This document shows positions 24,298 through 32,391 of a DNA stretch of 64,000 nucleotides, in pieces; position 1 is the stretch's first letter; each line of letters opens with the position of its first letter. The DNA is from DATBLE01 sp963775695. GTDB taxonomy: Bacteria; Actinomycetota; Thermoleophilia; Gaiellales; Gaiellaceae. The DNA is taken from assembly GCA_963775695.1 (NCBI GenBank), contig CAVZJU010000001.1:372001-436000 (forward strand), written 5' to 3'. The notes under the pieces are model-generated. The model saw nothing but the letters and a program-made list of their open reading frames with translations. It was not told the origin of the DNA and ran no database searches. Made by a program: the position numbers and the translations under genes.

Positions 24298-26331
24298 TTA
24301 CACGCGTGGCTGGCCTCGTCGACGCCGCCGCCCGGCCTCGTCCGGCCAGCCGCCCCGGGCCCGGGTCGCCGGCTCTTCAAATGTGCCGCTTGCTCGGCGT
24401 TTGCCCGGGAGGCGCGGACGAGGGAGTTGGCCCTCCACCCACATCGCTGCGAGTGCCGCGCGAGGGAGGTTGAGTGCTCCTTCGTGCATCAGGTAGCGCG
24501 CTTCCCAGCGAGGGTTGAACTTGTCGTTGAAGCGGTAGAGGCGCTCGATCTGGAACAACGAGTCGGCGACCTGGAGCAGGCGTTTGACGAACCGTTCTGC
24601 GACTCCTTTCGGGCTGTGGAGCAGGCGGGCGAAGGCGGCGAAGTTCAGGGAGATCTCGTCGATGCCGCGCTCGCGGAAGCTCTCGATCGCCTTCACGATC
24701 ATGAATTCCGTCAGCCCGTTCGGCGCCTCAGGATCCCGACGCATCATCGATAGGGACACTGCGGGGCGCTGGTAGGTTGGGACGAAGTGCAGCACGCCCC
24801 GCAGTTCACCCGTCGAGTCGTGGGCGAGAATGACGAGTGTCTCCCTGTGCTCGGCCAGCTGCGTGTCGAGCGCCATTGAGAACCCTCGCTCCTCTGCCGC
24901 TCCGAGCCAACGTCTCGCGACGTCGCTGACCGCGACGACCGTTTCCTCCTCGAGCTCCGAAATGCGGGAGAGCTGACAGCTGTAGCCGGCGCTCTCCAGA
25001 CGGCTGACCGACTGGCGCACCTTCCGGATCGCGCGTCCTTCGAGTGAGAACGACGACGTGTCGACGATTGCCTCGTCGCCCAGGTAGAGGCTTCGCAGTC
25101 CAAGTTGCGCGAACAGCGGCCGTGTCCTCGTGGTGACGCCTATCGCCGCAACTCGCAGGCCGCGCCGCTCGGCGAACGCGGCTACCTTCGTGAGCAGCCC
25201 CGGGAGGGCCTCCTCCGGACCGACCGGCTCCCCGGAGACGATCAGCACGCCGCTCTCGATGCGGTAGCCGACGAACGCAGCCTCGTCGTCGGAGAAGAGG
25301 TAGTGCTTGTCAGTGCGCAGCTTGAAGTAGGCGAGCGTGTCGCTTCCGTGTTCGCGCACGAGCGCCCGTGCGAGTTGGCGAGCCTTCAGGTCCGGAAGGT
25401 CGCGCGGAGCCGCGAGCGGACGGAACACCAGGTAGGCGGTCGCTGCGAGAGTTGCGACCCCGAGAAGTCCCACCGCCAGGTCGAGACGGCCGAGCTCATC
25501 GTGGAAGGTCAGCGGCCCCGTCTGCCAGAGGAGCAGGTCGCCAGTCTCCCGCAGCAGGGTGGAGAACGACCCTTCTCGGGCGGCGACTGCGACCACGAAG
25601 AACGAGAGAAGGAGCCCGGCGGCGAAGATGAGCGGCGCCCGGAGGAGAGCGGCACGGCGTCCGATCGGCTCGTGCTCGACATAGAAAGAGCTCCGCCCCC
25701 ACCAGAGGACACCGGCGACCGCGAAATCGCCGACCGCCTCGACGATATCCGGGCCTCTCAGGAGATTGAAAACACCGAGACCGAGCAGGAGCGCGATCGC
25801 AATGTGGACTGCTCGGCGGCGCCTGCGGAAAAGGTAGTAGGCGCTGATGAGGAGGACGGCGGCAACCGGAATCGCGAGAGCATGGAAGACACGCAACTCA
25901 TGAATCGCCCCCATGTTGGTGAGCAGCCGCCCCCGCCACCGGACATTCGGCGTGACGGCCGACACGAGATCGACTACTGCGATCGCTGCTGCTGCGAGTG
26001 CCGCAATTAGCGGCAGAGGATCAGCACGGCGGAAGGTCCGAAGCGGATGCGGGCGCCGGTGGAGACCCAGACGCCACGCCGCCGTGTCTCTCCGCCGCCT
26101 GGTCAGATCTCGCCAGTCTTTGACGATCAGCCATCCGCCGGCGAGCCCGGCGAGCAACGCGGGAAAGCCGTCGTGAACAAGCCCGACCAGCGCGCCAACC
26201 AGGAGAGTGAGCAGCACGATGACGCCGAGATGCCAGTCGTGCCAGCGCACGCCGAGGAAGTAAATCCTTGGCCCCAGCGCATGCTGCTCGATCCGGAAGC
26301 GCCATTTCCCGAGTCGCTTCGGACGGTCCAC
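24298..26331 (-). CDS. MprF/LysX-like lysyl-phosphatidylglycerol synthase homologue
   Basis: The 677-residue protein has an N-terminal membrane domain of about seven or eight helices (to residue 315) and a C-terminal cytoplasmic domain (about 335-640) of the DUF2156 type with the paired GNAT folds of MprF: FKLRTDKHYLFSDDEAAFVGYR, GEPVGPEEAL and the conserved EFMIVKAIESFRERGIDEIS LNF region. MprF moves lysine from Lys-tRNA to phosphatidylglycerol, giving resistance to cationic peptides. The start GTG 26331 follows TACCCT by six bases (leaderless). The tail after residue 645 is Arg/Pro-rich. It is the only intact gene of the island next to tRNA-Lys. Confidence 0.82.
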   Translation of the reverse strand: MDRPKRLGKWRFRIEQHALGPRIYFLGVRWHDWHLGVIVLLTLLVGALVGLVHDGFPALLAGLAGGWLIVKDWRDLTRRRRDTAAWRLGLHRRPHPLRTFRRADPLPLIAALAAAAIAVVDLVSAVTPNVRWRGRLLTNMGAIHELRVFHALAIPVAAVLLISAYYLFRRRRRAVHIAIALLLGLGVFNLLRGPDIVEAVGDFAVAGVLWWGRSSFYVEHEPIGRRAALLRAPLIFAAGLLLSFFVVAVAAREGSFSTLLRETGDLLLWQTGPLTFHDELGRLDLAVGLLGVATLAATAYLVFRPLAAPRDLPDLKARQLARALVREHGSDTLAYFKLRTDKHYLFSDDEAAFVGYRIESGVLIVSGEPVGPEEALPGLLTKVAAFAERRGLRVAAIGVTTRTRPLFAQLGLRSLYLGDEAIVDTSSFSLEGRAIRKVRQSVSRLESAGYSCQLSRISELEEETVVAVSDVARRWLGAAEERGFSMALDTQLAEHRETLVILAHDSTGELRGVLHFVPTYQRPAVSLSMMRRDPEAPNGLTEFMIVKAIESFRERGIDEISLNFAAFARLLHSPKGVAERFVKRLLQVADSLFQIERLYRFNDKFNPRWEARYLMHEGALNLPRAALAAMWVEGQLPRPRLPGKRRASGTFEEPATRARGGWPDEAGRRRRRGQPRV

Positions 26332-26337
26332 GCGCCC

Positions 26338-26343
26338 AGGGTA
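26338..26343 (-). promoter_or_regulatory. Leaderless -10 box of the MprF-like gene
   Basis: TACCCT on the minus strand is followed by six bases and then the GTG start codon. Confidence 0.5.
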
Positions 26344-26624
26344 CTCCAGCCCAATTCGGTCGACACAGGTTGAGAGCGACCGACGGCAGAGAATTAAGTC
26401 GGCGTCAACCGGTTCGGCTACCCCTCTGGCGGGTGGCGAGTCTCAGCCGCAGCGCCCTGGCGAGAACGCGATCATCCCCAAGGTGACCGGCTTCGCCTGG
26501 GGCAACGCGGGGGCAACACAACCAACACAACCCACCGAAACCAGCCGAAACTCAGAATGCTCGGAAGCGCGTGAACCGGCTTGAAAGCAGCTCCACCGAG
26601 ATTGGCCGAAGCCAGGCGCCGCTT

Positions 26625-26666
26625 CTCTTGATCCCAAGGTCGAAGGTTCGAATCCCTCACGGCCCA
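26625..26666 (+). repeat. Right attachment-site copy (detached tRNA-Lys 3' half)
   Basis: Forty of 42 bases match the tRNA-Lys gene from the anticodon loop to the discriminator base; differences are G for A at 26630 and C for T at 26656. The 5' half of a tRNA is absent upstream, so this is not a gene. Confidence 0.8.
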
Positions 26667-26938
26667 CTCGGAATACCCCTGCAAAGCCTCGGTTTCGGCC
26701 AGCTCTCTTTCGCCGGGGCAACCCGCGATGCGACGGAGGTAACTGACGGGCAACAGGAGTCTGCATTGACCCGCGCGTCAGTGTCCGCCCGGCGCGTGCA
26801 TCGTCACGACGGCAGTGTTCTCGACCCAGTCACTATTACCTACGTGTATGCCCAGATTGCAGGGCGCCAGTTTGCGAACCGGCGTGCCGCGCCGGGCCGG
26901 ATCTATCTCGCAACCCAGATATGGAAGGGCAAGGAAGG

Positions 26939-27577
26939 TCACACCTCAGTCCTCTCTTGGGAGGCGGCCGGGGCCGGGCGTCCGGTGGGGAGCAGTCCCG
27001 CGACGGCGTCGGCGAGGAAGCACGCGGCCCCGAGCGAGGTGTTCCAGTTGGCGGCCGCCAGGTCGATCATCGAGCCGGTCGACGGAACGATGTACCCGGC
27101 GACGGCCGAGATCCCGAAGAAGACACAGCCGAGCAGGTTGACGGCCGGCTGCCACCAACCCGCGCCGGTCCGCACCGGCAGCCACCCCTGACGGGCAGAT
27201 GCTCGGTACGCGATCGCGCCCGAGACGAGGAAGCAGATCGACCCGAACGCGTCAGGACGCCAGACCAGCCGGTCGTAGTCCGGGTTCGAGACGGCAGTCT
27301 GCAGTGCCCGGAAAGTCGTGACGTTGAAGAACAGGGTGCCGGCGGACTGGATCAGCGCCGCCCACCACACTGCCCGACCAGGCCCGGGCGATTGCCGTTC
27401 GGGCCAGGCGAGCGAGCTCTGCAGAGCGCCCCCGGCAGTGAACAGGATCGAGCCGACGAAGAAGGTGACCGCGTCGGCGGTGCCGCCGACGAGCTGCGCG
27501 TAGCCGGGGAACGGACCGATCAGGAAGCACGTCGACCCGAGGGCGAAGCAGAGCGCCATCAACCGCGGCCGACTCAC
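26939..27577 (-). CDS. Multi-pass membrane protein, YrhK-like
   Basis: The product of about 212 residues has five or six hydrophobic segments: LMALCFALGSTCFLIGPFPG, DAVTFFVGSILFTAGGALQ, AVWWAALIQSAGTLFFNV, AFGSICFLVSGAIAYRAS and a pair near the C terminus. The spacing and the repeated Gly/Ser-Phe-helix pattern resemble YrhK-domain proteins of actinobacteria. Function unknown. The start is uncertain: GTG 27577, ATG 27559 and the upstream ATG 27667 are all open; none has a strong ribosome binding site. Confidence 0.65.
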   Translation of the reverse strand: MSRPRLMALCFALGSTCFLIGPFPGYAQLVGGTADAVTFFVGSILFTAGGALQSSLAWPERQSPGPGRAVWWAALIQSAGTLFFNVTTFRALQTAVSNPDYDRLVWRPDAFGSICFLVSGAIAYRASARQGWLPVRTGAGWWQPAVNLLGCVFFGISAVAGYIVPSTGSMIDLAAANWNTSLGAACFLADAVAGLLPTGRPAPAASQERTEV

Positions 27578-27721
27578 CTGGCTGGACGCTACCGAAGCAG
27601 GCCCGACCCGACGGAACGGCGCAGGAGTCGAACCCGCCCAGGGACGCGAGGCGGTGGATCGATCCACGGACTAGTATCCGTCGTCCGTGCAGGACGTCCG
27701 GGGAGGGGCGACTCGCTTTCG

Positions 27722-28278
27722 ATGCTGAGAAGGGCGTTGACTCGAAGTCTCGTGTTCGCGGCGGCCGTCCTGGCGGTGCTCGCCTTCGGCTCGGCACCCG
27801 CATGAGCCTCCTACACCGCGCAAATCGTCGGCGGCACGCTCCAGATCACCGGCAACGGGGCGAGCGACAAGCTCTCGCTGCGGCTCCAGGCCGGTGTGCC
27901 GACCGTGCTCGAGGTCGACGTCGGCGACAACGGCACTGCCGACGCCTCGTTCGACCGGAGCCTCTTCACGGCGATCAGCGTGAGCGCCGGCGGCGGCAAC
28001 GACCGGGTCGCATCGACCAAGTGAACGGAACCTTCACCGACGAGGCGATCACGATCGACGGTGGGCCCGGCAAAGACACGCTGCTCGGGGGAAGCGGTGC
28101 GGAGGTCTTCGTCGGCGGTCCCGGGGACGACTTCGTCGACGGCAACCAGGGCGACGACGTGGCGCTTCTCGGCGAGGGCGACGACACGTTCCACTGGGAT
28201 CCGGGCGACACGGTCTCGGTCGCGCCCGTCGTCTTCGACCTGATCCAGCTGGTCGTCGATCTCGGCCCGGACGGCTAG
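27722..28278 (+). pseudogene. Broken gene for a secreted RTX-like calcium-binding protein
   Basis: ATG 27722 encodes a signal peptide, MLRRALTRSLVFAAAVLAVL, ending in APA, and the next codon is an in-frame TGA (27803). The same frame then reads on as a coherent protein (ASYTAQIVGGTLQITGNG) to about 28005, where the reading shifts to the frame that gives GGPGKDTLLGGSGAEVFVGG and further GGxGxD-type nonapeptides typical of hemolysin-type calcium-binding repeats. After WDPGD the usual continuation of the family is missing. Stop codon, frameshift and internal loss together mark a pseudogene. The in-frame TGA sits exactly at the signal peptidase site. Confidence 0.75.
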
Positions 28279-28443
28279 AGGCTTGATGTGAAATTCAGCC
28301 GGTGCCGGATGCCGCCCCAGACGCGGCGCCGGAGCGGCATGCTCCCCCTCGACACGTAACGCTGTTACGCGCCGAGGACGATCGCGGGCTCCGTCTTGGT
28401 CTGGAACGGCCCCGACGCGAGCCGAATTTCACATCAAGCCTCT
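28277..28443. repeat. 167-bp element with 20-bp perfect terminal inverted repeats
   Basis: AGAGGCTTGATGTGAAATTC at 28277-28296 returns as its exact reverse complement at 28424-28443. The interior is also roughly self-complementary: CCAGAC pairs with GTCTGG and the centre is GTAAC-GCT-GTTAC at 28356-28368. The whole can fold as one long nested hairpin. It looks like a MITE or a structured RNA and lies between the broken RTX gene and the trxB-like gene. The coding capacity is nil. Confidence 0.75.
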
Positions 28444-28492
28444 GGCGGAGCCGGCATCCCGGCGTCGGCGGACGTGAGGTAGATCCTGGTGT

Positions 28493-29830
28493 TCACCTCG
28501 CGGTCTCCGCGAAGTAGCGGTGGACGAGCTGGGCGGCCATCGCGCCCTCGCCGACGGCCGACGCCACGCGCTTCACCGAGCCGTGGCGGACGTCGCCCGC
28601 GAAGAACACGCCGGGCTGGCTCGATTCGAGGAAGTACGGCTCGCGTCCGAGCGGCCATTCGCTGCGAGCCCTGTCGTCGAGGACGTCCGGGCCGGTGACC
28701 AGGAACCCATGCTCGTCGCGTTGCAGCCAGCCCCGCGCGCACGAGGACGTCGGCTCGCCGCCGATCAGGATGAACAGGGCGTCGGCGCGGAGCTCCTCGG
28801 CCGCGCCGCTCTGGCGGTCGAGGACCACGATGCGCTCGAGCCTGCCGTTGCCGAACGCATGCGTGACCGTCGTGTCCGTCCGGATCGCGACGCGGGGATC
28901 CTGTTCGCAGCGCTCGAGCAGATACTGCGACATCGAGTCGCCCAGCGACGGCCCGCGGACGAGCAGCGTGACCGAGCGCGCGAGCTCGGCCGCGTGGAGC
29001 GCGGCCTGGCCTGCGGAATTCGCGCCGCCGACGATGAACATGTCCCCGTCGCGGTGGAAGAGCACGTCGCTCGGCGCCGATCCGTAATAGACGCCCGAGC
29101 CCACGAGCTCGTCGACGCCCGCAGCCTCGAGCCTGCGGTACTGGGAGCCCATTGCCCCGATCACGGTCCTTCCGCGGACGACGGCTCCGTCGGCGAGCTC
29201 GAACGCGATCGAGCCGTCGGCCTCGGGCCAGCCGTCGACGGTCTCGGAGCCGACCACGATCTCCGCGCCGAGCCGGACAGCCTGGTCGTGTGTCAATCTG
29301 GCGAGCTCGCTGCCGGTGATCCCCTGCGGGAAACCGGGGTAGTTCTCGATCCGCGCGCTCGTGCCGGCCTGGCCGCCCGGGGCGTGGCGCTCGATCACGA
29401 GCGTCCGCAGCCCTTCCGAGGCTGCGTTCACGGCTGCCGTCAGCCCCGCCGGCCCGGCGCCGATGATCACGACGTCGTAGAGCTCGTCGTCCGGTGTGGC
29501 GTGCAGCCCGACCCGGGCCGCGAGCTCGGCGCGTGTGCGCAGGAACGCCGAATCCGGATCGGGCCCGTCGGCGGGCTGGAGATGGCTGCCGTCCGCGAAC
29601 AGGAAGAAGGGAAGCGGCCGCCGCCGGAGCGCGGGCGCCGCCTCCAGGTGCCGGACGAGCGGGTTCCGGTCGACGTCGATCCACCGGAACGAGACCCGGT
29701 TGCGCTCGAGGAAGTCGCGGTACTCGTGAACGTGCGGTGAGCCGCGCCGTCCGATCAGGTATGTCTCTCCACCTACGACGGGAGCCGATCGAGCAGCCGT
29801 CGGGGCGGTGGATGCAATGGTGCTGGGCAT
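28493..29830 (-). CDS. Thioredoxin-reductase-like flavoprotein without the CxxC motif, with N-terminal redoxin-like domain
   Basis: Residues about 20-95 resemble a glutaredoxin-like thiol fold (YLIGRRGSPHVHEYRDFLER), but lack a CxxC. Residues about 120-440 are a thioredoxin-reductase-type FAD/NAD(P) module: FAD motif VVIIGAGPAGLTAAVNAASEG, GGQAGTS, NADPH motif VGGANSAGQAALHAAE and the final FAD motif GVFFAGDVRHGSVKRVASAVGEG. The segment where thioredoxin reductases have CATC reads YYGSAPSD, so no disulfide is present. This matches the non-thioredoxin-reducing relatives of TrxB; the natural acceptor is unknown. ATG 29830 is preferred; ATG 29884 is also open. Confidence 0.82.
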   Translation of the reverse strand: MPSTIASTAPTAARSAPVVGGETYLIGRRGSPHVHEYRDFLERNRVSFRWIDVDRNPLVRHLEAAPALRRRPLPFFLFADGSHLQPADGPDPDSAFLRTRAELAARVGLHATPDDELYDVVIIGAGPAGLTAAVNAASEGLRTLVIERHAPGGQAGTSARIENYPGFPQGITGSELARLTHDQAVRLGAEIVVGSETVDGWPEADGSIAFELADGAVVRGRTVIGAMGSQYRRLEAAGVDELVGSGVYYGSAPSDVLFHRDGDMFIVGGANSAGQAALHAAELARSVTLLVRGPSLGDSMSQYLLERCEQDPRVAIRTDTTVTHAFGNGRLERIVVLDRQSGAAEELRADALFILIGGEPTSSCARGWLQRDEHGFLVTGPDVLDDRARSEWPLGREPYFLESSQPGVFFAGDVRHGSVKRVASAVGEGAMAAQLVHRYFAETAR

Positions 29831-29946
29831 CTCGAGAGCATGTCGGGGCGGAGGTCCGCGGTCAGTGCAGCCAGCAGGCGTCACGAAGTACGGCTAGCCG
29901 TACATCCGGCACGGCTCGGCGCACGTAGACGATCCGGCCGCTGGCG

Positions 29947-29952
29947 TAACGT
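29947..29952 (+). promoter_or_regulatory. Leaderless -10 box of the K+ channel gene
   Basis: TAACGT ends seven bases before the ATG of the channel gene at 29960; no Shine-Dalgarno sequence is present. Confidence 0.5.
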
Positions 29953-29959
29953 CTCGGCC

Positions 29960-30418
29960 ATGGCGCGTCCGAATCTGATCGAGCGCCGGATGGCGAAGTT
30001 CCTGCGCGAGGCGCCGACCGTGCGCGGCGCGGTCGGCACGATCGTCTTCGCCACCACCGCGGTCGTGGTGAGCTCGGGCGTGCTGATCAGCGTGTTCGAC
30101 CACCGAGAGTACGACAACGTCTGGTTGGGGATGTGGTGGGCGATCCAGACCGTGACCACGGTCGGCTACGGCGACGTGACCCCCGTCGACGTGGTCGGCA
30201 GGATCATCGGCGCGTTCGTCATGCTCCAGGGGATCGCCTTCCTGGCGATCATCACCGCCGCGATCACCTCGACCTTCGTGGCGCGGGCTACCAAGGAGTA
30301 CGACGCGGAGCAGGCGAAGGACGAGCTGACCGAGCTTCGCAGGATCGAGGCCAGATTCGACGAGCTCGACAGGAAGCTCGAGCGCCTGGAGGCGGCGCTG
30401 CGCGGGCCCGGTTCCTGA
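29960..30418 (+). CDS. Two-helix potassium channel
   Basis: The 152-residue protein has a first membrane helix (about 24-45), the pore helix with selectivity filter TTVGYGDVTP (about 68-77), and a second helix (about 85-108), followed by a charged C-terminal coiled coil (ELTELRRIEARFDELDRKLER). This is the KcsA-like architecture of bacterial K+ channels, in which four subunits form the pore. No RCK or cyclic-nucleotide domain is attached. The start after the -10 box TAACGT gives a leaderless message. Confidence 0.92.
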   Translation: MARPNLIERRMAKFLREAPTVRGAVGTIVFATTAVVVSSGVLISVFDHREYDNVWLGMWWAIQTVTTVGYGDVTPVDVVGRIIGAFVMLQGIAFLAIITAAITSTFVARATKEYDAEQAKDELTELRRIEARFDELDRKLERLEAALRGPGS

Positions 30419-30423
30419 GCGCC

Positions 30424-32346
30424 GTGTGCCGCGCCGCGCCGCTGGCGGCGCTGGTCCTGCTCGCCGTCGTTGTGCCCACGGCGGCCGCGGCAGCCTCGCC
30501 GGAGCAGCAGCTCGCCGATCGCTACGCGCCGATCGTGGCGCTGAAGCAGCAGTCCGAGCCCTGCAGCTCCGACGGCGAGCCGTACCGGCCCGTTGCGGTC
30601 GACCCCGTCTTCGCACGCTCCGACGTCCGGCTGGTCGACTCGACCGGACGGCTGATCCGGACGGCGCCGACCGCGGCCGACCTGTACGGCCGCGGCGACC
30701 GGACGTACCTCGACTTCCCGGGCTCGCCGCTCGACCCCGGCTGCCGCTACGAGCATTGGGCCGACCAGGTCTTCGCCGGCAAGCCCACCACCGGGTATGC
30801 CCACGTCGTCGCCGAGCCGGGCAAACCGGGCAAGCTCGCCCTCCAGTACTGGCTCTACTTCCCGTTCAACGACTGGAACAACAAGCACGAGTCCGACTGG
30901 GAGATGATCCAGCTGATGTTCGACGCCTCGACGGCGTCCGAGGCGCTCGAGCGCAGCCCCACCGAGGCGGGCTACTCCCAGCACGAGGGCGCCGAGCGAG
31001 CCGCGTGGAACGACGACAAGCTCCAGAAGCGGGGAACTCACCCGATCGTCTTCCCCGGTCGCGGCTCGCACGCGAACTACTTCGAGCAGGCGGTCTGGCT
31101 CGGCCACAGCGCGCAGGAGGGCTTCGGCTGCGACAACACCACGACACCCTCCCGCGAGCTACAGACGCACGCGGTTCTCCTCCCCGGCAAGCCGCCTGCC
31201 TTCGAGTCGGCGCCGTTCGCCTGGCTCGCCTACGGGGGTCACTGGGGCCAGAAGGAGCACGGCCCGAACACCGGCCCGACCGGGCCGAACACGAAGCAGC
31301 AGTGGACCGAGCCGGTCAGTTGGTCGGAGGACGAGTGGCGGAACGGCAGCACGAAGGTGCCTTCCGGCTCGACACTCGGCGTCAGCACGACGAGCTTCTT
31401 CTGCGCAGCGGTGGCGAAGGGGTCGCAGCTCTACCTCGACTTCCTGCGCACGCCGTGGTTCGTGCTCGGCGCACTCGCCGCCGTCACGCTGCTCGGCGTC
31501 TGGCTCAGCCGACGCACGATCTGGTCGCCGCACGAGCCGTTCCCGGTCGACCGCGCCCGTTCTGGCGGGCAGATCTACCGTGCCGCCTTCAAGCTCTACC
31601 GCCGCTACCGGCTGCTGTTCGTCGGGATCGGCCTGATCTTCGTGCCGCTGTCGGTGATCGGCGTGTTGCTGCAACGGATCCTGACCAGCACGACCGGGGT
31701 CGGAACGTTCCTCGACGAGACGCAGACCGATCCGATCGTCAGCGGCGTCTGCGCGCTGCTCTTCGGCGAGCTCTCAGCGATCTTCGCGAGCATCGGTGTC
31801 ACTGCCGCGGTCGCCTCCGCGCTGGGCAAGATCCATGAGGGCGAGCGACCCGATGCCTTGGGTGCCTTCCGCGGGATCGTCCCCCGGCTCGGCTCCCTCG
31901 GCTGGGGATGGTTCCGGGTGATCCTGATCGCCGGGCTGCTGACGGTGACGATCGTCGGCATCCCCGTGGCGGTCGTCTACCTGGTGCGCAAGGCGGTGCT
32001 CAGCCAGGCCTGCGTGCTCGAGGACCTGCGCGCAACTCCTGCCCTGCGCCGGAGCAGCGAGCTCGTCTCCGGACACGGGCTCCGGGTGCTCGCGATCGGC
32101 GCGCTCGTCAACGTCACCGCGGCCCTGCTGGGCCCGATCGTCGGCATCGCCGTGCTGTTCCTGACCTCAGGCTCGCTCTCGCTGATCAACCTGATCAGCT
32201 CGCTCGTCTACGCCTTCGTCGTGCCGTACGCCGCCATCGCGATGACCCTGCTCTTCTACGACCTCCGCCGCCGGCGGGCCGGTGAGCAGCCGGCGGCGCT
32301 GCAGGCTTCGCCCCGAGCGGGTCATGACGTGGCCGCGTCGGCATGA
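30424..32346 (+). CDS. Vps62-like domain protein with C-terminal membrane domain
   Basis: A signal peptide (AAPLAALVLLAVVVPTAAAA) leads into an exported domain of about 320 residues with strings of the Vps62/DUF946 family: YWLYFPFNDWNNKHESDWEM and VFPGRGSHANYFEQAVW. From residue about 345 there is one anchor helix, then a cytoplasmic link and a block of about six helices that resembles the membrane domain of actinobacterial glycerophosphodiesterase-like proteins. The two parts normally occur separately. GTG 30424 is six bases behind the channel gene stop. Function unknown; no catalytic residues are assigned. Confidence 0.7.
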   Translation: MCRAAPLAALVLLAVVVPTAAAAASPEQQLADRYAPIVALKQQSEPCSSDGEPYRPVAVDPVFARSDVRLVDSTGRLIRTAPTAADLYGRGDRTYLDFPGSPLDPGCRYEHWADQVFAGKPTTGYAHVVAEPGKPGKLALQYWLYFPFNDWNNKHESDWEMIQLMFDASTASEALERSPTEAGYSQHEGAERAAWNDDKLQKRGTHPIVFPGRGSHANYFEQAVWLGHSAQEGFGCDNTTTPSRELQTHAVLLPGKPPAFESAPFAWLAYGGHWGQKEHGPNTGPTGPNTKQQWTEPVSWSEDEWRNGSTKVPSGSTLGVSTTSFFCAAVAKGSQLYLDFLRTPWFVLGALAAVTLLGVWLSRRTIWSPHEPFPVDRARSGGQIYRAAFKLYRRYRLLFVGIGLIFVPLSVIGVLLQRILTSTTGVGTFLDETQTDPIVSGVCALLFGELSAIFASIGVTAAVASALGKIHEGERPDALGAFRGIVPRLGSLGWGWFRVILIAGLLTVTIVGIPVAVVYLVRKAVLSQACVLEDLRATPALRRSSELVSGHGLRVLAIGALVNVTAALLGPIVGIAVLFLTSGSLSLINLISSLVYAFVVPYAAIAMTLLFYDLRRRRAGEQPAALQASPRAGHDVAASA

Positions 32347-32391
32347 AATGCTGCCCGTAACGCCTCAGTCCTTCACGAAGGGAGTCACCTG

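Larger units (their letters stand above)
23411..26666. mobile_element. Putative 3.3-kb genomic island integrated in tRNA-Lys
   Basis: The stretch lies between the intact tRNA-Lys gene and a detached copy of the tRNA's 3' half. It carries a frameshifted secreted-protein gene (23689-24207) and an MprF/LysX-like gene (24298-26331). No integrase is recognisable, so it would be a decayed or satellite element, or the integrase has been lost. The flanking genes (wecB and a YrhK-like protein) look like chromosomal backbone. Confidence 0.6.
26332..26938. other. Gene-free stretch holding the right island boundary
   Basis: About 600 bases without a credible gene. It contains the detached tRNA-Lys 3' copy (26625-26666). 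Bases 26510-26570 are unusually rich in AAC and ACC triplets compared with the surroundings. ORFs here encode the spurious GREGFEPSTLG-type antisense-tRNA peptide. Confidence 0.5.
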
